DNA of 64,000 nt, from positions 620,001-684,000 of the forward strand of contig NZ_JAHFZZ010000002.1 of the NCBI RefSeq assembly GCF_018603905.1, read 5' to 3'. A program made the position numbers and the translations under genes. The notes beneath the pieces are model-generated. The model worked only from the letters and a program-made list of their open reading frames with translations. It ran no database searches and had not been told where the DNA came from. This document shows positions 33,709-41,347 of this stretch, in pieces. The DNA comes from Nonomuraea sp. NEAU-A123 (GTDB lineage: Bacteria > Actinomycetota > Actinomycetes > Streptosporangiales > Streptosporangiaceae). The stretch's first letter is position 1. Each line of letters begins with the position of its first letter.

Positions 33709-35522
33709 ACCAGCCCGCCAAGAGAAAGGTGGTCCGCCAGCCGCATCGCCAGGGCCGTGAGCGTCAGCGAGGGGTTCGCGGCCGGCGATGTCGGGAAGAC
33801 CGACAGGTCGCAGACGTAGAGGTTGTCGTGTCCCCACACCTTCAGGTCGGGGTCGACCACGCCCATGCCGGGGTCCTCGCTCATCCGCAGCGTGCCGACC
33901 TCGTGGCCGACCGCGCCGAGATCGGCGTCGAACGGTTCCGAGGCGGCCGGGTCGCCGCCCATGATCCGGATGATCCGGCTGCCGATGTCCCGCACCGCCG
34001 CGAAGTAGCCGGGGATCTCGACCGGCTTCATCGTGATCACCGGCCGGCCGGTGACCGGGTCCAGCTCGACGGTGTTGCCGTCGAGCAGCGACACCGACGG
34101 GAAGAAGACGATCTCGCAGTCCATGCGGGAGACGTCCGCGGCCGCCGGGACGGCGTCCTCGTCCACCCGGTACTGGTTGAGCCCGATGCCCATCTCCACC
34201 ACCACGTTGATCGGCATCGAACCGACCGAGCCGCGCAGCAGGATCTTGACCGAGTCGTGCGCGGCGTATCCGGGCGCGTCGCTCGGCAGCGTGAACTTCC
34301 AGACGTAGGTCGGGTGGTCGGTGATCCCCTTGCCGACCCACTCGTTGCCGAGCTGCGCGCGGCGGGCGAGCACGGCGCTGCCCACGGTGCCGGCCGCCAT
34401 GATCACGCGCCCGCCGTCCGCCAGGCGGAACTCCCGGTCCTTCCCGGCGATCAGGTCGCGCGCCCGTACGGCCGCCACCCTGGGCCTGCCGCCCGACCGG
34501 TCCCATTGGAACCCGACGACCTCGTGGTTGAGGTTGACGTGCAGGCTCTTGTTCCACCCGTCGCGCAGGCGGTCCTCCATCAGCAGCGCCGCCGTCGAGA
34601 AGATCCCCGAGGGGATGCCCAGCCGGTGCGCCACCGAGTTCTCGGCCGCCACCTGCACCTCGTGCTGGCGGAAGCGCTTCAGCTGGGTGCGGAGCAGCTC
34701 CTTGACCGTCCTGCGGTAGTCGCTGAGCGCGGGGGGCGTGCCGTGCATCAGGTCGGTGGCCTCGTCGTACCACTGGGTACGCAGGTCGTCGCGGACGCCG
34801 CGCGGCCACGACTCGAACTCCCGCCCGGCCATCGGCGGGATCAGCGCCCCCCAGAAGACCGACTTCCCGCCCAGGCAGAACGCCTCGGCGACCTGCATCC
34901 GGGCCGAGCTCGTCCGGTAGCGCTCCGACCGGTACTGGTACCACAGGCCCCAGACGGTCCTGTTCGCCTCGGCGCCGGTGCTCTGCAGCCTGGGCATGTT
35001 GCCGACATGGGTGGAGAACAGGTAGCCACCGGCCTCCAGCACGAGGACCTGCGGCATCCGCCCGCCCTTGGCCGCGGCGAGCCTCGTCAGCTCGTGGGCC
35101 AGGACGCCGCCGCCCATGCCGCTGCCGACGATGACGTAGTCGTACACCGCCCCCTCGTCCAGCTTGGGGGCGAAGTGCCGGCGGGCCGGCAGCGGGTTGG
35201 TGACGATGATGTCGTCCCGGGTCGGGAACAGCTCCGACTGGCTGCCGGTCATCGTCTCGATCCGCTCGCCCGCCGCGATGTCCGCGGGCGAGGCGACGCG
35301 GTTGCCGTTCAGCGCCTCCCAGGCCCCGTCACAGTGGAACTTGAACTCCACGGCCGTCCCCGCCGGCGGCCTGCCGAGCTCCACCCGCCACTCGTCCGCG
35401 CCCTCCACATAGCGGCAGGGCACGCGGACCCGCCACCCGTCAAGACTGCTGAACACCCCCAGCCGCGCGTCGGGACGGATCGCCCCGCCTCGCAGCACGA
35501 TCGTGAACGTCTCCCCATCCAT
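33705..35522 (-). CDS. GMC oxidoreductase with N-terminal starch-binding-like domain
   Basis: The 605-residue protein is a fusion. Residues about 5-95 resemble a CBM20/CBM48 beta-sandwich (FSSLDGWRVRVPC, AGTAVEFKFHCDGAWEALNGNR); the VEFKF...WE...NR pattern is the family core. From about residue 125 a GMC oxidoreductase follows: FAD motif YDYVIVGSGMGGG, FCLGGKSVFWGA and a C-terminal domain with GHEVGTLRMSEDP (active-site His) and AANPSLTLTALA. GMC enzymes oxidise alcohols or sugars at a carbon bearing OH. No signal peptide is visible. It converges with the GH13 gene, and together with the CBM this suggests oxidation of alpha-glucan ends or maltooligosaccharides. GAGGGGG precedes the ATG. Confidence 0.85.
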   Translation of the reverse strand: MDGETFTIVLRGGAIRPDARLGVFSSLDGWRVRVPCRYVEGADEWRVELGRPPAGTAVEFKFHCDGAWEALNGNRVASPADIAAGERIETMTGSQSELFPTRDDIIVTNPLPARRHFAPKLDEGAVYDYVIVGSGMGGGVLAHELTRLAAAKGGRMPQVLVLEAGGYLFSTHVGNMPRLQSTGAEANRTVWGLWYQYRSERYRTSSARMQVAEAFCLGGKSVFWGALIPPMAGREFESWPRGVRDDLRTQWYDEATDLMHGTPPALSDYRRTVKELLRTQLKRFRQHEVQVAAENSVAHRLGIPSGIFSTAALLMEDRLRDGWNKSLHVNLNHEVVGFQWDRSGGRPRVAAVRARDLIAGKDREFRLADGGRVIMAAGTVGSAVLARRAQLGNEWVGKGITDHPTYVWKFTLPSDAPGYAAHDSVKILLRGSVGSMPINVVVEMGIGLNQYRVDEDAVPAAADVSRMDCEIVFFPSVSLLDGNTVELDPVTGRPVITMKPVEIPGYFAAVRDIGSRIIRIMGGDPAASEPFDADLGAVGHEVGTLRMSEDPGMGVVDPDLKVWGHDNLYVCDLSVFPTSPAANPSLTLTALAMRLADHLSLGGLV

Positions 35523-35606
35523 GCAAGCCCCCTCGCATGTATCGCTAAATCTCCCGATGCTGGTATATCTCGCTCCGCTTAACCTCCGCTTGCAGCCGAC
35601 GACAAG

Positions 35607-38408
35607 GTGAGTGCGAGGACACCAGAGCACTGTGTGCGCATGCGAGAACGAGAGCTGGAGTCGCTGGCGGCCCGCTTCGAACTGGCCCGCCGGGGTGAGC
35701 CCGGGCTGGTCCTGATCCACGGCCCCGCCGGCATCGGCAAGAGCACCCTGCTGCGCCGGTTCCTGGCCACCCTCGACGACCACGCGCACGTCCTCGCCAC
35801 CGACGCCGTGGAGAGCGAGTCGGTTCTGCCCTACGGCGTGCTCACCAGGATCGCCGGGCTGCAGCCCGCGGACCCGTTCGAAGCGGGGGCACGGCTCCGC
35901 GACCGGCTCGACGAACTCCAGGCGGCACGGCCGGTGGTGATCGCCATCGACGACGCGCACTGGGCCGACTCCGTCTCGCTCACCGCGCTCGCGTTCGCCT
36001 GGCGACGGCTGCGGCCCGCGCGCGTCCTGACCGTGCTGACCAGCCCGGACCCCTACCAGCCGGCCTCGCTCCAGCCGCTGCTCACCCGCGAGATGTCGGT
36101 GCGCCTGGCGCTGACCGGCATCAGCGCCCGGCAGGTGCGCGCGCTGACCCACCTGCCCCTGACCGAGCAGGCGGCCGGACGGCTGTGCGAGCACACCGGC
36201 GGCAACCCGCGGCACATCCTCCAGGTCCTGGAGGAGACCGACCTCGACGAACTGGCCGATCCGCAGATCCCGCTGCCGGTGCCGGGGGCGCACGCGCGCG
36301 ACGCCCTGGCCCGCCTGGCCTGGTGCAGCGACGCCGCCCGGTCTTTGGTGGAGGCGGCGGCGGTCCTGGCCTGCGACATCGCCGTGGTCGGCGTCGGGGG
36401 CGGGGTCAGCTGGGCGGCACCCGAGCCGGCACCCGGCTCGGGTGCCGCCGCCCGGCTGGAGGGGCCGCTCGGCGCGGCAGCCACGCCTTTCGACGACGGG
36501 CCGCTCAGTGCGTCTGCCAGGCTGTTCGGCGAGGGGCCACTCAGTGCTGCCGCCCGGCTGTTCGGCGAAGGGCTCCTCAGTGCGCCCGCCAAGCTGGCCG
36601 GCGAGGTTCCGCTCGGCGCGGCCGCCAAGCTGGCCGGCGTCCGCGCGCCGCTCTCCGCGCTGGAGGAGGCGCTGGGGGCCGGGCTGCTCATGGAGCGGCC
36701 GACGGGTGCCGGGATCCTGATCCGCTTCTCGTACCCACTGCTCAAGGGGGCGGTGTACCAGCACATGGGCCCCACCAAGCGGCTGCGGCTGCACGCCGCG
36801 GCGGCGACGCTGGCCCAGGACGAGACCACCCGGCTGGAGCACCTGCTACGGGCCGCCGAACGTCCCGACCCGCCACTCGTCCAGGAGATCGCCGCGGCAG
36901 GGCGGCGCAGGGCGGCGGCAGGCGACTGGGGTCAGGCGGCACGTCTTCTCGCGCAGGCGGCCAGGCTGGACCGAGAGCCGGGCCCCGACGCCGTCGAAGC
37001 CCTCCTGTTCGACGGCCGCCCATCCGAGGCCCACGCCCTGGCAGCACGACTCGGCGCCCACGACCCGACCACCAAGACCGGTACAGCCTTCCCAACGGCT
37101 CCAGAGCCCGACATGCGCGAGATGGGCGCCGAGACGGTTTCGGAGGCTGGTGCGCGCGAGATGGGCGCCGGGGCCGGTGTGGCGGACGGTCGTTTCGCTC
37201 GAGGGGTGCTGGCCCACTACGCGGGCCGGACCGAGGAGGCGGTGATGGCGCTCGCCGAGGCGCGGGCCCTGTGCGCGCGGCCCGCGCTGCTGGCCAGGAT
37301 CGACGCCTGGAGCTGCCGCCCAGAGCCCGGCGACTATCTGCGCCTGATGCGTCACTCCGGCGGGCTGGGGGGCTCGCCACCGGCCAGGCTGCTCACCGCC
37401 GCGATGAGCAGCCTGGCCGGCTACCGGCAGGGCCGCTGGGACGACGCCGCGGCCCGGGGGCAGGTCGCCGCCGCGATCGCCGACGAGCTCGGCCCGTGCT
37501 GGATGTCCGCGCACGCCCACGCGGTGGCGTCACTCGTGCCCGCGGCCAGGGGCGACTGGCGGCGCGCCGGACAGCATGCCGACGCGGCCCGCCGGCTGGC
37601 CAGGGACGCGACGGCGCCGGTGGCGGTCATCGGACCCGCGTTCGCCGCCGCCCACCTGGCCGCGGCCCGGAACCGGCCAGACGAAGTGATCACCCTGCTG
37701 ACACCACTACTCGACCTGTTCACCCGCCCCAAGCCCGCTCCCTCATCGCCTGACCCGACCGCGTACGCCCAGATCGCTGCCTCGTCGCCCGACCTGACCG
37801 TCCACGCCCAGCCCGTGCCGCTGGACGCGATGGCGTATGCCGAGCGCGGGTTGCTGCCCTGGGCCGATCTGCTGCTGGACGCGCTCATCACGGAGGGCGA
37901 CCTGCGCAGGGCCGATGACGTTCCGGCGGGCTCGCCCGGTGTCCGGGCTCGGCTGCTGGCGGCGGGGCATGAGACCGAGATGGCCCGGGTGGCGTTCGAG
38001 GCGGCGTGCGTGAAGACCGAGGAGCCGTTCGACCGGGCGCGGGCCCTGCTGGCGTACGGCTCGTTCCTGCGCAGGCTCGGTCGCCGGGCCGCGGCGGCCG
38101 AACAGCTCAAGGAGGCGCTGCGGGAGCTGGAACGCCTGGAGGCGGTGCCGTACGCGCAACGCTGTGAGATCGAGCTGGCGGCGTGCGGGCAGCAGCACGC
38201 GGTCTCCGCCCTCGGCCTGACCCCGCAGCAGGACGCCGTGGCCCAGCTGGTCGCCAACGGGTTGACCAACCGGCAGATCGCCCGCGAGCTGCTGCTGAGC
38301 GTCAAGACGGTCGAGTATCACATCAGCCAGGTGTACGCCCGGCTGGGCGTGTCGTCCCGCGTCGCCCTGGCCAACGGCGTCCGAGCCCGCACAGGCTCGG
38401 AACTCTGA
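35607..38408 (+). CDS. LAL-type LuxR family regulator with AAA ATPase domain
   Basis: The 933-residue protein has the large ATP-binding LuxR (LAL/MalT-like) layout. It has an N-terminal AAA domain with Walker A HGPAGIGKSTL (about 39-49) and Walker B VIAIDDAHW, a long helical middle with degenerate TPR-like repeats, and a C-terminal LuxR helix-turn-helix (LGLTPQQDAVAQLVANG, TNRQIARELLLSVKTVEYHI) at about residues 865-925. Residues 280-352 are a tandem repeat of 12 residues absent from normal LAL proteins. The GTG start at 35607 is divergent from the GMC gene; an ATG at 35640 is an alternative. It may control the neighbouring GH13/GMC pair, since MalT relatives respond to maltodextrins, but this is inference. 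Confidence 0.88.
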   Translation: MSARTPEHCVRMRERELESLAARFELARRGEPGLVLIHGPAGIGKSTLLRRFLATLDDHAHVLATDAVESESVLPYGVLTRIAGLQPADPFEAGARLRDRLDELQAARPVVIAIDDAHWADSVSLTALAFAWRRLRPARVLTVLTSPDPYQPASLQPLLTREMSVRLALTGISARQVRALTHLPLTEQAAGRLCEHTGGNPRHILQVLEETDLDELADPQIPLPVPGAHARDALARLAWCSDAARSLVEAAAVLACDIAVVGVGGGVSWAAPEPAPGSGAAARLEGPLGAAATPFDDGPLSASARLFGEGPLSAAARLFGEGLLSAPAKLAGEVPLGAAAKLAGVRAPLSALEEALGAGLLMERPTGAGILIRFSYPLLKGAVYQHMGPTKRLRLHAAAATLAQDETTRLEHLLRAAERPDPPLVQEIAAAGRRRAAAGDWGQAARLLAQAARLDREPGPDAVEALLFDGRPSEAHALAARLGAHDPTTKTGTAFPTAPEPDMREMGAETVSEAGAREMGAGAGVADGRFARGVLAHYAGRTEEAVMALAEARALCARPALLARIDAWSCRPEPGDYLRLMRHSGGLGGSPPARLLTAAMSSLAGYRQGRWDDAAARGQVAAAIADELGPCWMSAHAHAVASLVPAARGDWRRAGQHADAARRLARDATAPVAVIGPAFAAAHLAAARNRPDEVITLLTPLLDLFTRPKPAPSSPDPTAYAQIAASSPDLTVHAQPVPLDAMAYAERGLLPWADLLLDALITEGDLRRADDVPAGSPGVRARLLAAGHETEMARVAFEAACVKTEEPFDRARALLAYGSFLRRLGRRAAAAEQLKEALRELERLEAVPYAQRCEIELAACGQQHAVSALGLTPQQDAVAQLVANGLTNRQIARELLLSVKTVEYHISQVYARLGVSSRVALANGVRARTGSEL
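36444..36662 (+). repeat. In-frame 36-bp minisatellite, about six units
   Basis: Within the LAL regulator gene, about six imperfect 36-base units encode 12-residue repeats such as ARLFGEGPLSAA, ARLFGEGLLSAP and AKLAGEVPLGAA. Units are in frame and differ by point changes, consistent with slippage followed by divergence. Confidence 0.75.
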
Positions 38409-38456
38409 GGCGTTCGTTCGGCGGTCCGTCCGGAGCCCGGCACGCCAACCGTCCCG

Positions 38457-39347
38457 TCAGAGCGTGCACGGCAGGACGGGGCGGCCGGGTACGCCGGGGT
38501 CGGCCGCGAAGAGTGCGCCCGCGGCCGGCTGATCCGTTCGGTCGACGTCGAGGGCTGAGGTGGTGATGAACAGCTGGTCGAGGTTCGCGCCGCCGAAGGT
38601 GACCGCGGTGACCTTGCGCACCGGAAGCCGGATGACGGCGTCGAGACTGCCCTCCGGGCCGTAGCGGTGCACCGCGGCGCCTCCCCACAAAGCCACCCAC
38701 ACGCCGCCCTCGGCGTCGACCGTGAGCCCGTCGGGAGCGCCGTCGGCCGGGTCCACGACCGCGAACGGCCGCCGCCCGGTCAGCCCATGCTCGCGGTCGT
38801 AGTCCAGGACGTCGATCCGGCCGGTGGCCGTGTCGGCGTAGTAGGCGAGGTCACCGCCGGGGCTGAAGTCCAGGCCGTTGGAGATCGTGACCTCCGGCAG
38901 CACCACGCGCAGCCCGCCGCCGGGCTCGGCCACGTACAGAGAGCCGCGGCCGGGGGTCTCGTCGTAGGCCATGCTGCCGATGTAGAAGCGGCCGTCGGGG
39001 TCGCAGCCGCCGTCGTTCATCCGTACCGACGGATCGCTCCACGCCTCGCCCAGCGAGCGCAGCGGGGCGTCCAGCTCGTCGGAGTCGGACAGCAGCAGCT
39101 CCCGCTCCGCCGCGACCACGTAACCTTCGCAAACGTAACCCCCGGAAACGGAGCCCGCGGCGCGCGGGCGGATGGTCGCCGCGACCGCGCCGACGTGGCG
39201 GCGGCGGACCGTGCCGTCCGGATCGAGCGCCAGCACGTCACCGGCCAGCATGTCGACGAACCGGAGCCCGCCCCAGCTCTCGGACCATACGGGGCCCTCC
39301 CCGTGCTCGGCGACGGGTGCGGTCACGGTGTACGCGGCGATGGCCAT
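38457..39347 (-). CDS. SMP-30/gluconolactonase family lactonase
   Basis: The 296-residue beta-propeller carries the metal-site residues of SMP-30/gluconolactonases: Glu in HGEGPVW, Asn/Asp in RMNDGGCDPDGRFYIGSM, Asn in TISNGLDFSPGGD and Asp in GAPDGLTVDAEGGVWVALWGG. Family enzymes hydrolyse sugar lactones such as glucono- or xylonolactone. GAGGAG lies seven bases before the ATG. A lactonase near a sugar-oxidising GMC enzyme is a plausible pathway partner, although the LAL gene lies between them. Confidence 0.9.
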   Translation of the reverse strand: MAIAAYTVTAPVAEHGEGPVWSESWGGLRFVDMLAGDVLALDPDGTVRRRHVGAVAATIRPRAAGSVSGGYVCEGYVVAAERELLLSDSDELDAPLRSLGEAWSDPSVRMNDGGCDPDGRFYIGSMAYDETPGRGSLYVAEPGGGLRVVLPEVTISNGLDFSPGGDLAYYADTATGRIDVLDYDREHGLTGRRPFAVVDPADGAPDGLTVDAEGGVWVALWGGAAVHRYGPEGSLDAVIRLPVRKVTAVTFGGANLDQLFITTSALDVDRTDQPAAGALFAADPGVPGRPVLPCTL

Positions 39348-39388
39348 GCCGTTCTCCTCTTGCTGGGCTCTGACCTCCCTATTGTCGA

Positions 39389-39964
39389 TCACGACCGGCT
39401 GGCCGCCGGGTAGGTCCACCGGTGTCCCGTCGGCAGGTTCACCACGTCGGGTCCCTCCTCGCGGGCGTCCGCCAGGGACTTGGCCTCGATTCCGGTGCCG
39501 TTGCGGCGGATCACGCGAGCGAGCAGGTCGTCGTCGCCGTGGGCGTCGTGCACGGGGACGAGCACACGGGCCCCCAGGGCGCCGCTCCCGGCGACGGCCT
39601 GCTCGGGACCCATGACGATCGGCGGCCCGGCGAACACCCGCAGCCCGTTGACCGGCAGCAGCGCCAGGTCGACCGGCGGGTGTTCGGCACGGTACCGCTC
39701 CAGGAGCGACACGTCGCGGATCTCGCCGCCGAAGAAAACCCGGATCCCGCCGCTGCTGAGCACGTACGCGTTGTGGCGCCACAGGAGGGTGCGCCCCGCG
39801 GGGGTCGCCTCGATCGCAAGCTCCTCGGTGGGGTGGCCGGTCTGTCCCCATGCGAGGTGTGCCCCGCATCCCGTAGCCCGCGCGGCGCCGGTGATCCGGT
39901 CGTCCCGGCGGGCCCGCTCGATCAGCCGGGCCCGCGCCTGGTGGCGGTGTTCCACGGTGAACAT
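39389..39964 (-). CDS. N-terminally truncated metallo-beta-lactamase-fold protein
   Basis: The 191-residue protein matches the second half of UlaG-like metallo-beta-lactamase-fold hydrolases: WRHNAYVLSSGGIRVFFGGEI, VDLALLPVNG, VMGPEQAVAGSGALGARVLVPVHD. The first half with HxHxDH is absent, replaced by MFTVEHRHQARARLIERA, and the usual FxGDT reads FFGGEI. Metal binding is therefore unlikely as it stands. It begins nine bases after the HNH gene stop, with a weak AGGG overlapping that stop. It may be a decaying remnant or a re-purposed short protein; I cannot decide from sequence. Confidence 0.55.
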   Translation of the reverse strand: MFTVEHRHQARARLIERARRDDRITGAARATGCGAHLAWGQTGHPTEELAIEATPAGRTLLWRHNAYVLSSGGIRVFFGGEIRDVSLLERYRAEHPPVDLALLPVNGLRVFAGPPIVMGPEQAVAGSGALGARVLVPVHDAHGDDDLLARVIRRNGTGIEAKSLADAREEGPDVVNLPTGHRWTYPAASRS

Positions 39965-39973
39965 CGCCCGACC

Positions 39974-40609
39974 CTATCGACAGGTGTCGAGCATCTCGAT
40001 CAGCGCGGCCTTCTCCTCCTTCGTGATGCGCAGCGCGTAGTGGCGCTTGACGGTGACCCACGACCGGGCGTACGTGCACCAGTAGCCGTTGAGCGGCGGG
40101 CGCCAGGTGACCGGGGTGCTGCCGCCCTTGGCGATGTTGGCGGTGGCGCTGACGGCGATCAGTTCGGGGCGGGTCAGGTCGTTGGCGAAGGCGTGGCGGC
40201 GGGCGTCGCTCCAGGTGTTCGCGCCCGAACGCCAGGCGTTGGCCAGGGGGACGAGGTGGTCGACGTCGATCTTGGCCTCGCTGGTGAGCACCTTGCCGTC
40301 GTACTGGCTGTACCAGGTGCCGGCGACGACCCGGCAGGACGCGTCGCGCTCGACGGCCTCGCCATCACGATTCAGGACGATCTCTCGGGTGTCGCACATG
40401 CCCCACTGTGGGGCCCATTCGGGCATGAAGCGGATGTGGCTGTAGCCATCGAGCGAGCCCCTCTCGGCGACGGTCAGCCCGTCGAGTGCCGTACGGGCGA
40501 CATCTTCCGACATCGGGTGGGGCAGCGCGGTCGCGGAGGCGCCGACCGGCGGGACAAGCAGGAGAATCGTGAGAAGTGGGACCACGAACCGCCCTGAGAA
40601 GATGGTCAT
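39974..40609 (-). CDS. Secreted HNH nuclease (GmrSD C-terminal/DUF1524-like)
   Basis: The 211-residue protein has a signal peptide (VVPLLTILLLVPPVGASA, about residue 26). A compact domain follows with CDTREIVLNRDG, YDGKVLTSEAKIDVDHLVPLANAW and a closing WRPPLNGYWCTYARSW. The DHLVPL core is the His-metal finger of secreted actinomycete HNH nucleases, which degrade DNA outside the cell. Two conserved Cys pairs suggest disulfides. No clear Shine-Dalgarno precedes the ATG, so translation may start on a short leader. Confidence 0.87.
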   Translation of the reverse strand: MTIFSGRFVVPLLTILLLVPPVGASATALPHPMSEDVARTALDGLTVAERGSLDGYSHIRFMPEWAPQWGMCDTREIVLNRDGEAVERDASCRVVAGTWYSQYDGKVLTSEAKIDVDHLVPLANAWRSGANTWSDARRHAFANDLTRPELIAVSATANIAKGGSTPVTWRPPLNGYWCTYARSWVTVKRHYALRITKEEKAALIEMLDTCR

Positions 40610-40672
40610 GGATTAGCAGTAACAGCCACTCCCGATCATGTCACGAGAAGTAATTGAGATGGCACCTAAAGT

Positions 40673-40698
40673 GACTCCATCAAGTGATTGACGGAGTC
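40673..40698. promoter_or_regulatory. 11-bp inverted-repeat operator before TetR-MFS-PLP operon
   Basis: Left arm GACTCCATCAA (40673-40683) and right arm TTGACGGAGTC (40688-40698) are inverted with one mismatch and a 4-base centre. The site lies 26 bases before the TetR start, between that gene and the divergent HNH gene. TTGACG inside the right arm could be a -35 element, so binding would block the promoter. It is a strong candidate operator for the adjacent TetR protein. Confidence 0.6.
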
Positions 40699-40723
40699 GC
40701 GTGGCCGAACTAGGTTCGCTCAC

Positions 40724-41347
40724 ATGACAGAAAACGGCCAGGTCGCCGTGATCTTGAAGGTCGCGACGCAGCTCTTCGCGGCGCTCGGTTACGACGGCAC
40801 CTCCACCCGGCAGATCGCCGACGCGGCGGGCCTGAACATCGCCACTGTCAACTACCACGTGGGCGGCAAGCGGGAGCTCTACCTCGCCGTGATGGAGCGC
40901 GCCCACCAGGCCGAACGCGCGGCCCTGGAAGGGCCGCTGGCCCGATTGCCGGGCGACGACCCGGTCACCGGGATCCACCGGCTGATCGACGACTACATCG
41001 ACTTCTGCGTGTGCCATCCCGAGGTGCCGGCGCTGTGGATGCACCGCTGGCTCTCCGACGCCAGCGACCTCACCGAGCTGGAACGCCAGTACGTCCAGCC
41101 GCTGGTGGCCATGGTGACCGATGCTCTGCGTCCCGCGGTCGAGGCCGGGGTGATCGACGACGCGATCGACCTGGAGTACACCATGTGGTCGGTGATCTGG
41201 TGCGTGCACGGGTTCGCCAAGGGCGGCGTGCTGGACGAGGAGGGCCATCGCAGGGGCGGCAGCGACCGGGTGGCGCTGCGGCGCTTCCGCGCCCACCTGC
41301 ACCTGACCCTGCACCGCGCGCTCGCGCTCCCCGGCCAACTCCCGTGA
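40724..41347 (+). CDS. TetR family transcriptional regulator
   Basis: The 207-residue protein has a TetR helix-turn-helix (TRQIADAAGLNIATVNYHVGGKRELY) at about residues 25-60. The form TVNYH rather than TVYRH is typical of the CerR/YbiH-like subgroup. A long helical ligand domain follows. Its TGA stop overlaps the GTG of the MFS gene by two bases (GTGA), making it the first gene of a tightly coupled three-gene operon. It probably represses its own operon through the inverted repeat upstream. Confidence 0.88.
   Translation: MTENGQVAVILKVATQLFAALGYDGTSTRQIADAAGLNIATVNYHVGGKRELYLAVMERAHQAERAALEGPLARLPGDDPVTGIHRLIDDYIDFCVCHPEVPALWMHRWLSDASDLTELERQYVQPLVAMVTDALRPAVEAGVIDDAIDLEYTMWSVIWCVHGFAKGGVLDEEGHRRGGSDRVALRRFRAHLHLTLHRALALPGQLP

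Noticed and set aside
35523..36842. N-terminal extension of the GMC frame to 36842
   Set aside because: The frame stays open by base composition only; the extension lies opposite the LAL regulator ATPase domain, and a good ribosome binding site marks the start at 35522.
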